This document shows positions 28,049-37,850 of a stretch of DNA of 64,000 nt, one piece after another. How positions within the stretch are numbered: the first letter of the stretch is position 1; each line of letters starts with the position of its first letter. Made by a program: the position numbers and the translations under genes. The notes beneath the pieces are model-generated. The model ran no database searches, was not told the DNA's origin, and saw only the letters and a program-made list of their open reading frames with translations. The stretch comes from Epilithonimonas zeae (GTDB lineage Bacteria; Bacteroidota; Bacteroidia; Flavobacteriales; Weeksellaceae): the NCBI RefSeq assembly GCF_900141765.1, contig NZ_FSRK01000001.1, forward strand, positions 124,001-188,000, read 5' to 3'.

Positions 28049-31015
28049 ATGAAAAAATTAACAACAAGTGTGTTGGCAGTAGTTCTTTCGTCGTCTTTTG
28101 CAGTAGTTTCTGCACAAACGGTAAAAGATACTGCTAAGACAACACAGATCGAGGAGGTTGTAATAACTGGAGCTCTGGGTATCAAGAAGACAGCTGATGC
28201 TACAACAAGTGCACAACAAATAGTTGGTACAAAGGAATTGAATCAAGCTGCAGCGCCTAGTGCTATACAATCATTAACAGGTAAAGTATCCGGACTAAAA
28301 ATTACTAATACAAATAGTTCGGTTAACCCTGATTATAATATTGTTTTGAGAGGTGCAAAGTCTGTAACTGGAAATAATCAAGCACTAATAGTTATTGATA
28401 ATTCAATTTCGACAGCGGCGATTTTAGGAGCAATACCTCCTGAAGCTATTGAAAGTGTAAACATTATTAAGGGTTTACAAGGGTCTGCTCTTTATGGATC
28501 GCAGGGTGTGAATGGTGTAATTATTGTAACAACCAAAAAAGGAACTAAATCCGAAAAAATTACATTTAATTTAACTTCTGCCGTAGAAATAAGTCAGGTA
28601 TTCAAACTTCCTAAAGTACAAACTCGATATGGTAAAGGAGTACAAGATGAAAGCTATAGTGATGAAGATTATGGTGGAACAAACTATGTGCCATGGGAAA
28701 ATACATCTTGGGGACCAGCTTATAATGGTAGCTTAGGTGGACAAATGGTTCCGACAGGTCTTCCTCAAGCAGATGGAAATTATATCTATGGTAAATATGC
28801 ACCAGTAAAAGATCATTTTTCGAAATTCTTTCAAAATGGTGTTAATTTTCAAAATGGTTTGAGCATAAATGTTGGTGGTCCTGATTCTTATGCGTTTCTG
28901 TCGATGAATAGATTAGATAATGAATTTGTGGTTGCGAATGATAAACTTAAACAAAATAATTTCTTATTCAAAGGAGGTAAAAAATTTAATAAACTAAGAA
29001 TTGATGGGCAATTTAACTATATCAGTAGAACTGTAAACCAAACAAATGGAGGTTTGTACGATGATATTTTGCAAATGCCAACAACAAATGATATAAGAGT
29101 CTATAGAAATTCGGGGATTCCGGGTTATCTTACAGCCTATGCTACCAATCCATATTGGACGATGCAACATGAAAGATTGAATTCAACAATGGAATATTTG
29201 AATGGTATCGTATCACTACAGTATGATTTTAATAAAAACATAAATTTAAGCTATACAGGAAATCTTAGTCTATCTAAAACTGAACAAGAAAATCATAATG
29301 ATGGATTTAAGGATGTGGTAACTTATGCTGATGCAAATGTTCCTCTACCTAATGGTGTTGCTTCTTATTTTTATAATAGAAATTACACAGATAGAAGATA
29401 TTATGGCGATTTGATGTTGAATTTTAATTATGATTTGACCGATGACTTGAATCTAAAAGTAAATTTAGGTAATAATATCCAAGATAGAGCATATAATGCA
29501 AGATCTGTAGGTGGGTCAGGATTAATAATTCCAGGATGGTATAGTGTAAATAACATTAGCTCACTTGCACTTCCTACTGATACTGGTACAAAAGAAGATG
29601 GTGGTACTATGGAGAACTATAATAGAAGAGTTAAAACCTATGCATTTTTTGGAAATTTAGATCTGGCATATAAAGATTATTTATTCTTGAATGCTACATA
29701 TAGATACGAACAAAGTTCATTGTTTACAACAAATATAGGTGGAAACTTTAATAATAAAGCGTATCCATACTATTCTGCTGGTTTATCATTCATTCCTACT
29801 AAGGCTTTTGATTTTGGTGGTGATGTATTAACTTACATGAAAATTGCACCTAGTTATTCCAGAGTGGGTAATGCAAATTTAAATCCATATCAAATAAATC
29901 CTACGGGAAATGTGGCTGCAGGATATCCTTTTAATGTTCCTTCTTACATTTTAAATACTTCTGTTACAAATCCAAACTTAAAACCAGAGTATTTTAATAG
30001 TATTGAATTAAATGCAATGTTTGGATTTTTTAACGATCGTATTACTTTGGAAGGATCTGTTTATCAATCAAAAACTAAAGATTTAATTATTGCATCAGCT
30101 CCATCAAATTCTAGTGGTTTATCATCTTATGTAGATAATATTGGAAACTCTAAAACTAAAGGTTTTGATATTGATTTGGGACTTACACCTATTAAAACTC
30201 AAAATTTCACTTGGAATTTACATGCATATTTTTCTAAATCAGAAACTATATTAGAGTCTTTGCGTAGTGGTGCGTCTCAAGTTTCTTTACTTACATATTC
30301 ATCACCTTCTATTGGTGTAGCGGCTGTAGTAGGACAGAACCTTTATTCTTTTGTTGGCTCAACATACCAAAAAGATCCTAATGGTAATATCATTGTAGGT
30401 GCAAATGGTGTACCTATTATTAATTCTGCTCTTTCAGTTTTAGGAAATGTGAATCCAGATTATACAATGGGACTTACTACCTCTTTTAAATATAAAGGAT
30501 TGTCTCTTTCTGCAGTTATGGATTACAGAAAAGGAGGACAGTTTGTTTCATTTACCAAAGGTTTGTTAGCATTTACAGGTGGTCTTGAACAAACTGCAAA
30601 TCAAGATAGAGAAAATGGATATGTTGTGCCAAATTCAGTACAATTAATAAATGGACAATATGTCGCTAATACTACTGCTGCATATTCGGCTGATTATTCT
30701 GGAGCTGTAACTTATTGGACAGGTAATAATTTTAGAAGAACAGGTGAAAATCTTATTGTAGATGCAACTTTTTTCAAAGTAAGAGAGATTGCTTTAAGCT
30801 ATGATTTGCCAAAGTCTCTTTTAGCATCTACATTTGTAAATGGGGTTACATTTAGCCTATATGCAAGAAATCCAATCGCAATATATGCAAAAAGTAATAG
30901 AAACTTTGCTGATCCAGAAACTTCAAATTATACCGGAAATTTATCTGGAATTGCTGACACTTCACAATATCCAACTACTAGAGTATTCGGATTTAAATTA
31001 AATGCAACTTTCTAA
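28049..31015 (+). CDS. SusC/RagA-family TonB-dependent outer-membrane transporter
   Basis: A 988-residue outer-membrane beta-barrel that imports a nutrient with TonB energy, paired with the SusD protein downstream. A signal peptide (1-22, ending VSAQ) is followed almost at once by a TonB-box-like IEEVVITG, then the plug (LTGKVSGLKI, SLYGSQGVNGVIIVTTKKG-type strand) and a barrel ending in the aromatic FKLNATF. The N-terminal carboxypeptidase-like domain of classical SusC proteins is absent. No glycosidase or regulator lies nearby, so the substrate is unknown. Confidence 0.93.
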   Translation: MKKLTTSVLAVVLSSSFAVVSAQTVKDTAKTTQIEEVVITGALGIKKTADATTSAQQIVGTKELNQAAAPSAIQSLTGKVSGLKITNTNSSVNPDYNIVLRGAKSVTGNNQALIVIDNSISTAAILGAIPPEAIESVNIIKGLQGSALYGSQGVNGVIIVTTKKGTKSEKITFNLTSAVEISQVFKLPKVQTRYGKGVQDESYSDEDYGGTNYVPWENTSWGPAYNGSLGGQMVPTGLPQADGNYIYGKYAPVKDHFSKFFQNGVNFQNGLSINVGGPDSYAFLSMNRLDNEFVVANDKLKQNNFLFKGGKKFNKLRIDGQFNYISRTVNQTNGGLYDDILQMPTTNDIRVYRNSGIPGYLTAYATNPYWTMQHERLNSTMEYLNGIVSLQYDFNKNINLSYTGNLSLSKTEQENHNDGFKDVVTYADANVPLPNGVASYFYNRNYTDRRYYGDLMLNFNYDLTDDLNLKVNLGNNIQDRAYNARSVGGSGLIIPGWYSVNNISSLALPTDTGTKEDGGTMENYNRRVKTYAFFGNLDLAYKDYLFLNATYRYEQSSLFTTNIGGNFNNKAYPYYSAGLSFIPTKAFDFGGDVLTYMKIAPSYSRVGNANLNPYQINPTGNVAAGYPFNVPSYILNTSVTNPNLKPEYFNSIELNAMFGFFNDRITLEGSVYQSKTKDLIIASAPSNSSGLSSYVDNIGNSKTKGFDIDLGLTPIKTQNFTWNLHAYFSKSETILESLRSGASQVSLLTYSSPSIGVAAVVGQNLYSFVGSTYQKDPNGNIIVGANGVPIINSALSVLGNVNPDYTMGLTTSFKYKGLSLSAVMDYRKGGQFVSFTKGLLAFTGGLEQTANQDRENGYVVPNSVQLINGQYVANTTAAYSADYSGAVTYWTGNNFRRTGENLIVDATFFKVREIALSYDLPKSLLASTFVNGVTFSLYARNPIAIYAKSNRNFADPETSNYTGNLSGIADTSQYPTTRVFGFKLNATF

Positions 31016-31025
31016 ATTAAAAAAA

Positions 31026-32720
31026 ATGAAAAATAAAATAATATTAATGGCATTATCGGCTACTTTGCTTAGTAGCATATCGTGTAATGATTTTTTAGAT
31101 ACTAATATAGACCCAGATAGAGCAGATGCGAATTTGCTCACTCCAAACTATATTTTTCCAGGAGCTGTAACAGGTGGATCAGTTTTTAGCGCGACTGCTG
31201 GAAGTTATGTACAAGCTAGAGTTTTAAACGCCTTTGCAAGCTTACAAATGAATAGTTTAGCGGGGAATTCATATTCATTCGGAACGCCATTTGTAGATGA
31301 CTATACTCCCAATATTACTTCTGGTTATAATTCAGCGATTTGGGATGCTATGTTTAGACAAATTACGAATTTTCAAACAATTATTGATTATAACGATCCA
31401 AATGGTCAATATAAACAATTTAAAGCGATGTCAATGATTATGAAAGCTTATCATGTACAGATTCTTACAGATTTATATGGTGATATGCCCTACACAGAAG
31501 CTTTCAAAAGAGAATTAAATCTTTCGCCTAAATATGATAAAGGAGAAGATATATATAAAGCATCCATCGCAGATTTGGAAAGTGCGGTTCAATTAATTAA
31601 TTCTGGTACTGGTGCTAATCCTGGTAGCGCAGATGTTGTCTTTGGAGGGACTATGCCAAGTTGGATTGCTTTTGCTAATACTATTAAGTTGAGATATCTT
31701 ATAAGAATGTCTAACGTAACAGGCGAAATGGCTACTTACAGAGATCAAAAATTAGCTACCTTGGCTGGTGCAACATTTTCTGCTAGTAATGTGACCATGA
31801 ATCCAGGATATTCTTCTACAAGCGATTCTAAGCAAAATCCATGGACTAATTATTGGGTTGTTCTTAGTTCAGGTGCAAGACCAGTATCAGGTAACCAAAG
31901 CTATACTTTGTATACGGCTTCTGAACATATTGCTTTGGCTTTGAATGGTAATAAAAGATATATTCCTACATCTGCAACGACTAGTGTTGAATATAATGAT
32001 CCTAGAGATGTTTATCAAAAATTCAATGGGATAAAAGATGGTAGATCAGGAAGATTATTTACGTTGATTACTCCAGCCGGTCGTGATGCTACAGAAGCAA
32101 CTGTAGAAGGTGTGAGACAAGGGGCTACGCCTGGTCAAGCAGGGGCTGAAGCAGGTAGAACAGGAAATACTGTATCTAGATTTGGTTTAGGATTAATTGT
32201 AGGTAATAATACTACAATTACATCAACTGCTCCTGCTGATATTGTTGCAGCTGCATCAGCAAAACCAGTTGTTTTGTTATCAAAAGCGGAGACAGAATTT
32301 TTATTAGCTGAAGCTGCACTTAGATATCCAGCTGTTTTCGGGAATGATAAAGGACATTTTGAAGCTGGGATTACAGCTTCATACTCTTATCTTGGAGCAA
32401 CGGGGGCAGCAGCTTATATTACTAGTATAAATGCAGTTCCAAAATTAGGTTGGACAGGTTCTAATGATAATAAACTTGAAGCTATTATGACTCAGAAATG
32501 GATTGCCTTAACTGGTATTAATCCGGAACAATCATTCTTTGATTATACTAGAACCGGGTATCCTATTACTCCTATGGCAACTATTGCTACAGGAACGGTG
32601 AAGCCAAATAGATTGATTTATCCTACGTCAGAATATGCATCAAATGCTAATAATGTTCCAAACATGACGGCGACTGATGTATTTACAAAAAATCAATTTA
32701 CCCCATTCTGGGCTAGATAG
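31026..32720 (+). CDS. SusD/RagB-family nutrient-binding outer-membrane lipoprotein
   Basis: The surface lipoprotein lid of the SusC transporter. The lipoprotein signal peptide starts at ATG 31026 and ends in the lipobox SSISC, so the mature protein begins at that Cys. An in-frame ATG at 31002 would overlap the SusC stop and precede the signal peptide, so it is not used. The sequence (AILTDLYGDMPYTEA, LLAEAALRYP, and a late MTQKWIAL) fits the SusD-like group. It lies 10 nt after the SusC stop and is followed by a terminator, making a two-gene operon. Confidence 0.92.
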   Translation: MKNKIILMALSATLLSSISCNDFLDTNIDPDRADANLLTPNYIFPGAVTGGSVFSATAGSYVQARVLNAFASLQMNSLAGNSYSFGTPFVDDYTPNITSGYNSAIWDAMFRQITNFQTIIDYNDPNGQYKQFKAMSMIMKAYHVQILTDLYGDMPYTEAFKRELNLSPKYDKGEDIYKASIADLESAVQLINSGTGANPGSADVVFGGTMPSWIAFANTIKLRYLIRMSNVTGEMATYRDQKLATLAGATFSASNVTMNPGYSSTSDSKQNPWTNYWVVLSSGARPVSGNQSYTLYTASEHIALALNGNKRYIPTSATTSVEYNDPRDVYQKFNGIKDGRSGRLFTLITPAGRDATEATVEGVRQGATPGQAGAEAGRTGNTVSRFGLGLIVGNNTTITSTAPADIVAAASAKPVVLLSKAETEFLLAEAALRYPAVFGNDKGHFEAGITASYSYLGATGAAAYITSINAVPKLGWTGSNDNKLEAIMTQKWIALTGINPEQSFFDYTRTGYPITPMATIATGTVKPNRLIYPTSEYASNANNVPNMTATDVFTKNQFTPFWAR

Positions 32721-32741
32721 AATAACAATATTATTTTCGTC

Positions 32742-32775
32742 AAAGAGCTGTCTATTTTGGACAGCTCTTTTTGTA
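32742..32775 (+). terminator. Intrinsic terminator of the SusCD pair
   Basis: A perfect 11-bp stem AAAGAGCTGTC (32742-32752) / GACAGCTCTTT (32760-32770) with a 7-nt loop and T-rich tail. Confidence 0.85.
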
Positions 32776-32879
32776 TATAGATTTATTAGATTTTTTTAAA
32801 TAAATGACTTTCAATCTTATCTTTTTGTACTTTTATAAAAAAACTATTAATCTTCTTCTGATATTATCAAAATTGCTCT

Positions 32880-35375
32880 ATGAAAAAACTTTTTCTATTT
32901 TTTCTTTTTCTCCTTTTTCAAAATAATATAAAAGCTCAGTTAGATTTGGAACATTGGTTTCCTTCTGTTTTTAGTTCTGGTGCTAATGTCAAAAGTGCTG
33001 TTGTATCACTTTCTACAGATAAAACAATACCTTTTAACGTTTATATTTATAATGGCAATAATCTCGTAGGTAATGTAAAGATTGATAAATATAATCCAAT
33101 AGAATATGATCTGGTAGTTGCAAATATTATACAATCTGTATATACTTCTTTTATAGGAGATACTATGATTCCTCTTGACAGAGGTTTACATCTTGTGGGT
33201 GAGAATAGTTTTTATGCAAATCTTAAATACGTTGGTGCGAATACAGAGATAATATCATCAAAAGGGAAAAGCGCCTTAGGGAAATCATTCTTCGTGGTTA
33301 ATGATCAAAATCTTTTGAATGGTAGTTTTAATCCAAATCCAATGAATTATCAAGCGAGTATCACTGCGTATTACGATAATACAAAAATAAAAATATCAGG
33401 TTACAAAAATGGTTTAAAATTTACCAATGGATCTACAAATAATGAAATTAATATTACTTTAAATAAAAATCAATCTTACATAGTTGCAGCTTTAAAAAAA
33501 GATAATACAACCGGGGCACTTAATGATTACTTTGATCCTCATCTTATCGGTGCAACTATAGTATCTGATAAACCTATTGTTGTTAATAATGGAAATCTTT
33601 TAAGTCAAGATGCAGCTTTAGATGGTGGAAGTGTTAATATAGATCAAAGTATGCCGGTTGATAAATTGGGAAAAGAATATTTGGTTGTCAATGGTATGGC
33701 TGCAGGTAAATACTTTACAGAAAAAGCAATAATTGTGGCCACAGAGGATGGGACGCAGATTTTCTTTAATAATGAAAATACCCCACTTTTTACATTAAAT
33801 AAAGGAGAACATTATATAGGACCATATCAAGCGGATAAAAAATTCATTGAAGGTTCTGAGTCTTCTTTTATAAATGAAGAGGGTAGAGAAATTACTACTT
33901 CTGCTATGTTTATCAGAGCTACAAAACCTATCTATTGTTATCAACTTTTAGCAACATTTTATGATAAGCCTATTGACCCTCGAAATTATGTATATAAAGT
34001 AGATAAGACTAGTGCTATGCTTTTTTCTTATCCTTTAGATAAAGAATATCAAATAAAGAATGTTACAATTCCCTTTATCGACGATATCGGAGGACAGGAA
34101 ATGCGAAGCAAACTTTCCATCAAAACTGAAAAAAATGCGAACATTAAGATAAATGGAGTTCAGTTAACTGGAGGAACAGATATTTTAGGGAAACCCAATT
34201 GGATATATCATACCATCCAGAACTCTAAAGGAAATGTAGTGATAGAATCGGACAAAAGTTTAAATGTAGATTTTGTTGGTGGTACAACGACTGCATATTC
34301 TAGTTCTTATTCTGGTTATGCAGGAAGTGTAGTAAGTTACAGTAATGACCCTTTCATTACAATGAATGGAAATTGTATAGAAGAAGGATTACTTCTAAAA
34401 CTCAATAATACAGATTTTGATAAAATACAATGGCAAAAAGATGGAGTAGATATCGTTGGGGCAAATCAAGCTACTTATATTCCGACCGAGCCAGGACTAT
34501 ATACTTGTGTTTTAACTTATTCTAATGTAACTTATACAACTAATAGTTTTAATATTACTCACTGCCCTTATACAGTTGTAGATAAAGATTTTGGAAAAAT
34601 ATGTGATGACATAGCATTCACTCCAAAATTTTCTACACCTAATGAATCCGAAAAGATTTCTAAGTTAGAAATTTTGACAGAACCAATGTATGGAAAAGTT
34701 ATCAAAGATAATTTAAATTTAAAGTATATTCCAAACGTGGATTTTACCGGAGATGATAGGTTTGTCTATAGAATTTGTACAGAAACTATGGGACTATGTG
34801 AAACTATAAAGGCTAGTGTATTTGTTAATGAAAGACCTGTTGCAGAAATAAAACCTGAGTTATATCCTATTTCTGAATCCAATGGTAAAGGAAAATATGA
34901 CCTCACAGAAACTATTATTGACAAAGGTAAGAATGATTATAAATTTTATGAAGATAGTGATTTGACAAAATTTATTGATAAGCCTGAAGCGTATGAAACA
35001 GCGCTTTTGACCGCATACGTTAAAATTACATCACCAACAGATTGTTTTATCAAAAAAGAAATCAAGCTTTTGACATTACAGGAAAATATAGAGCTTCCAA
35101 ACTTCTTTTCTCCCAATGGTGATGGTATTAATGATTTTTGGGATTATTCTAAGCTAAAAGACTATTCTGAACTGGAAATATCTATCTATAATAAAATAGG
35201 CAGTAAGGTATTTGAACATTCTATCTCAAATACAGATTTTAAATGGAACGGAAAAGATTACAGCGGAAAACCTTTATCTTCCAATACTTATTGGAGTTTA
35301 TTAAAATGGAAAAATGCAAGGACAGGTGTTCCAATATCAAAACAAATGTGGATATTGCTAAAATCAATAGATTAA
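32880..35375 (+). CDS. Large secreted protein with IgGFc-binding-like region and T9SS type B sorting domain
   Basis: An 831-residue exported adhesin-like protein. A signal peptide (1-19, ending KAQ) leads to ~480 residues resembling the IgGFc-binding N-terminal domain (VATEDGTQIFFNN, and a later RATKPIYCYQ). An Ig-like segment with GLYTCVLTY and beta repeats follow. The last ~85 residues are a type B (gliding-motility C-terminal) sorting domain: PNFFSPNGDGINDFW, then WNGKDYSGK and YWSLL. It is predicted to leave the cell through T9SS and stay surface-associated. Ligand unknown. It converges on ffh through a shared terminator. Confidence 0.88.
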   Translation: MKKLFLFFLFLLFQNNIKAQLDLEHWFPSVFSSGANVKSAVVSLSTDKTIPFNVYIYNGNNLVGNVKIDKYNPIEYDLVVANIIQSVYTSFIGDTMIPLDRGLHLVGENSFYANLKYVGANTEIISSKGKSALGKSFFVVNDQNLLNGSFNPNPMNYQASITAYYDNTKIKISGYKNGLKFTNGSTNNEINITLNKNQSYIVAALKKDNTTGALNDYFDPHLIGATIVSDKPIVVNNGNLLSQDAALDGGSVNIDQSMPVDKLGKEYLVVNGMAAGKYFTEKAIIVATEDGTQIFFNNENTPLFTLNKGEHYIGPYQADKKFIEGSESSFINEEGREITTSAMFIRATKPIYCYQLLATFYDKPIDPRNYVYKVDKTSAMLFSYPLDKEYQIKNVTIPFIDDIGGQEMRSKLSIKTEKNANIKINGVQLTGGTDILGKPNWIYHTIQNSKGNVVIESDKSLNVDFVGGTTTAYSSSYSGYAGSVVSYSNDPFITMNGNCIEEGLLLKLNNTDFDKIQWQKDGVDIVGANQATYIPTEPGLYTCVLTYSNVTYTTNSFNITHCPYTVVDKDFGKICDDIAFTPKFSTPNESEKISKLEILTEPMYGKVIKDNLNLKYIPNVDFTGDDRFVYRICTETMGLCETIKASVFVNERPVAEIKPELYPISESNGKGKYDLTETIIDKGKNDYKFYEDSDLTKFIDKPEAYETALLTAYVKITSPTDCFIKKEIKLLTLQENIELPNFFSPNGDGINDFWDYSKLKDYSELEISIYNKIGSKVFEHSISNTDFKWNGKDYSGKPLSSNTYWSLLKWKNARTGVPISKQMWILLKSID

Positions 35376-35380
35376 AAAAT

Positions 35381-35413
35381 AAAAATACGATTCAACTGAA
35401 TCGCATTTTTTAT
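35381..35413. terminator. Bidirectional intrinsic terminator
   Basis: CGATTC / GAATCG core stem with flanking A5 and T6 runs, between the converging type B T9SS gene and ffh. Confidence 0.75.
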
Positions 35414-35428
35414 CTAAATTTTCATATT

Positions 35429-36793
35429 CTACTTTCCAAACAAACCACCACCCATTCCAGGCATATTCGGCATTTTGCTCATCATCTGCATCATTTGTTT
35501 ACCTTGAGGACCTTGCATCATTTTCATCATTTTCCCCATTTGGTCAAACTGTTTCATTAGTGCATTCACATCTTCCAATTTTCTTCCTGCACCTTTAGCA
35601 ATTCTTTGTTTTCTTGAAACATTGATGATAGAAGGTCTTCTTCTCTCTTCTGGTGTCATCGAGTGGATAATAGCTTCAATATGTTTGAAAGCATCATCAT
35701 TGATATCGACATCTTTGATCGCTTTTCCAACACCCGGAATCATCCCCATCAAATCCTTCATATTACCCATTTTCTTGATTTGGTTGATTTGCTTCAAGAA
35801 GTCATCAAAGCCAAATTCATTCTTAGCAATTTTCTTATGAAGTTTTTTAGCTTCCTCTTCGTCAAATTGTTCCTGAGCTCTTTCTACCAAGGAAACAACA
35901 TCTCCCATTCCAAGGATTCTGTCCGCCATCCTTTCCGGATAGAAAAGGTCGAGCGCCTCCATTTTTTCGCCGGTAGAGATAAATTTGATAGGCTTTTCTA
36001 CAACAGAACGGATTGTCAAAGCAGCTCCACCTCTCGTATCACCATCCAATTTAGTAAGAACAACCCCGTCAAAATTCAAAGTGTCATTAAAGGCTTTCGC
36101 CGTATTCACAGCATCCTGTCCTGTCATCGAATCTACAACGAAAAGCGTTTCAGTTGGTTTGATCGTTTGATGAACTGACTTGATTTCATTCATCATTTGC
36201 TCATCAATCGCCAAACGGCCAGCTGTATCCACGATAATCGTGTCAAAGCCTTTAGACTTGGCATAATTAATCGCATTCTCAGCAATCGCTACAGGATTTT
36301 TATTGTCGATTTCCGTATAAACTTCAATATTGATTTGTCCTCCCAGAACTTTCAACTGGTCGATCGCCGCAGGTCTGTAAACGTCACAAGCTACCAAAAG
36401 TGGTTTTTTGCTTCTTTTTTGTTTCAGATAGTTGGCTAATTTTCCTGAGAAAGTCGTTTTACCAGAACCTTGAAGACCGGCAATCAAAATCACAGTAGGT
36501 TTTCCGGAAAGGTTGATCCCCTCTTGTGAACCACCCATCAGATCCACCAATTCGTCATGAACAATTTTCGTCATCAATTGTCCCGGCGTTAGCGATGTCA
36601 AAACGTTTTCACCAATCGCTTTATCCTGAACTCTTTTTGTGAGGTCTTTGGCAACTTTATAATTTACATCGGCATCCACCAATGCTCTTCGGATTTCCTT
36701 TACCGTTTCTGCAACGTTGATTTCCGTGATTTTTCCACGTCCGGAAATATTATGAAGCGCTTTATCTAGCTTGTCTTGTAAACTGTTAAACAT
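35429..36793 (-). CDS. ffh: Signal recognition particle protein (SRP54 homologue)
   Basis: Binds 4.5S RNA and signal sequences to deliver membrane proteins to FtsY/SecYEG. The 454-residue GTPase has N-domain helices, G1 GLQGSGKTT, DTAGRL, TKLDGD, and a Met-rich M domain with the RNA-binding RRRPSIINVSRKQRIAKG-type segment. The C-terminus is Met/Gly-rich. It is a single gene with a -7 box 25 nt upstream. Confidence 0.98.
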   Translation of the reverse strand: MFNSLQDKLDKALHNISGRGKITEINVAETVKEIRRALVDADVNYKVAKDLTKRVQDKAIGENVLTSLTPGQLMTKIVHDELVDLMGGSQEGINLSGKPTVILIAGLQGSGKTTFSGKLANYLKQKRSKKPLLVACDVYRPAAIDQLKVLGGQINIEVYTEIDNKNPVAIAENAINYAKSKGFDTIIVDTAGRLAIDEQMMNEIKSVHQTIKPTETLFVVDSMTGQDAVNTAKAFNDTLNFDGVVLTKLDGDTRGGAALTIRSVVEKPIKFISTGEKMEALDLFYPERMADRILGMGDVVSLVERAQEQFDEEEAKKLHKKIAKNEFGFDDFLKQINQIKKMGNMKDLMGMIPGVGKAIKDVDINDDAFKHIEAIIHSMTPEERRRPSIINVSRKQRIAKGAGRKLEDVNALMKQFDQMGKMMKMMQGPQGKQMMQMMSKMPNMPGMGGGLFGK

Positions 36794-36818
36794 AACTTTA
36801 ATAAGATATTTAAGGTTG

Positions 36819-36826
36819 CAAAAATA
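36819..36826 (-). promoter_or_regulatory. -7 promoter box TATTTTTG of ffh
   Basis: Exact TAnnTTTG match on the minus strand, 25 nt before the ffh ATG. Confidence 0.5.
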
Positions 36827-36901
36827 AGAAAATTTAAACGAAAGTTACAGAATCATACTCTAGAATTATCAATCATCACTTATCAGTCATCGTTTATTTT
36901 A

Positions 36902-37009
36902 TTTGGGCAGCTTAATCCGCCTTCCGCTCCCAATCTTTTTTGCAGAAAGATTTCAGATTCAATAGAAGTTGAGTAAGCGCAAAAAAGGATTTCCGCTCAA
37001 GTCGGGCTG
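36902..37009. repeat. Dispersed intergenic repeat, copy A
   Basis: A 108-nt GC-richer element in the 387-nt gap between ffh and atpZ. Its left arm (36902-36939) and right arm (36981-37009) are nearly identical to those of copy B at 42931-43013. The middle differs in length and sequence (41 nt here). T6GC and GCA6 at the inner edges can pair, giving a stem that closes over the variable middle. The repeat itself is certain from the two copies; its nature is not. Confidence 0.85.
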
Positions 37010-37047
37010 CAGATTCTACGTATAATTAATGATCAGATTTCTTACTG

Positions 37048-37080
37048 GGCGAATCGCCTTTGTTAAACTTAAAAACAAAG
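37048..37080. other. Two adjacent small hairpins upstream of the ATP synthase operon
   Basis: GGCGA-A-TCGCC (37048-37058) is followed by CTTTGTT / AACAAAG (37058-37064 / 37074-37080). There is no T-run, so a terminator is unlikely. No gene is seen in this part of the gap. Confidence 0.45.
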
Positions 37081-37159
37081 AATCTCATAAAAAATCTTTG
37101 TGGACTTTGCGTTTAACATCCACATAAAATTGTAAATCATTCAAGTTGTTTAGAATGTT

Positions 37160-37167
37160 TACTTTTG
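37160..37167 (+). promoter_or_regulatory. -7 promoter box TACTTTTG of the atp operon
   Basis: Exact TAnnTTTG match ending 13 nt before the TTG start of atpZ. Confidence 0.5.
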
Positions 37168-37180
37168 CAAAAATCAAAAA

Positions 37181-37435
37181 TTGGAAGACAAAAAAAATAA
37201 CGCCTCCGATTCCCTTAGAAAATATGGAAAGTATTCGTCTGTTGTTTTTCAGATGCTTTTTATTATTGGGATTTCTTTTTGGGGCGGACATCAGTTGGAT
37301 TTGTATTTTGAAACCGGTTCCAATGTTTTGGTTTTGGTGATTGGTCTCAGCGGACTTTGCCTTTCACTATACACAACCTTGAAGAGACTCGAAATTTTAA
37401 ATAAAGAAGAACAGGACAATGCAAAACAAAAGTAA
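37181..37435 (+). CDS. atpZ: AtpZ/AtpI-family membrane protein
   Basis: A small membrane protein (84 residues) encoded at the head of the ATP synthase operon, with two hydrophobic helices (about 20-40 and 47-65) and charged ends. AtpZ/AtpI proteins assist Mg handling and c-ring assembly in other bacteria. The start is TTG, giving MEDKKNN; no in-frame ATG precedes the first membrane helix, and the -7 box just upstream fits. Its end overlaps the next gene by 17 nt. Confidence 0.82.
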   Translation: MEDKKNNASDSLRKYGKYSSVVFQMLFIIGISFWGGHQLDLYFETGSNVLVLVIGLSGLCLSLYTTLKRLEILNKEEQDNAKQK

Positions 37436-37790
37436 CCTAATTATCAGTGTGATATTTTTTCTCACATTTATTATACATTTCGCAATTTGGAAATTTGCAT
37501 TTCATCTGGATGAAGTCACGATAATCAAGTTTTATTTATTTCTTACAATCATTTTTATGATGATGATAACCTTGATTATTTTGATTAACAAAATTCTTCC
37601 GCAATACCAAGGATTTGCAATGATAGGACTGATTGTCATGAAATTTGGGCTGATGTTCCTTGTAAAAAACAAGCTTCATTTCGAAGCAATTCCGAATTAT
37701 AAATTCCATTTTATTATTCCATATTTCATTTTGACAACGTTGCTTACATATTATGCAATTCAGTTAATTAATTATGACAAAAAACAGTAA
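37419..37790 (+). CDS. Small four-helix membrane protein of the atp operon
   Basis: A 123-residue hydrophobic protein with about four predicted membrane helices and a short basic tail. I do not recognise a family from the sequence. Its place between atpZ and atpB is where other bacteria encode AtpI-type assembly factors, so a role in Fo assembly is plausible but inferred. It overlaps atpZ by 17 nt. A second -7 box follows at 37820, so atpB can be expressed without it. Confidence 0.75.
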   Translation: MQNKSNLIISVIFFLTFIIHFAIWKFAFHLDEVTIIKFYLFLTIIFMMMITLIILINKILPQYQGFAMIGLIVMKFGLMFLVKNKLHFEAIPNYKFHFIIPYFILTTLLTYYAIQLINYDKKQ

Positions 37791-37819
37791 ATTAATTCTT
37801 CTAAAGAGAAAAAATAGTC

Positions 37820-37827
37820 TATTTTTG
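37820..37827 (+). promoter_or_regulatory. -7 promoter box TATTTTTG before atpB
   Basis: Exact TAnnTTTG match, 23 nt before the atpB ATG, giving the structural genes a promoter separate from atpZ. Confidence 0.5.
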
Positions 37828-37850
37828 CAAAACGAAAAAAAAATCTACCG

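Noticed and set aside
35663..36178. A 171-codon open frame on the plus strand
   Set aside because: It is antisense to ffh, which is certain from its GTPase motifs.
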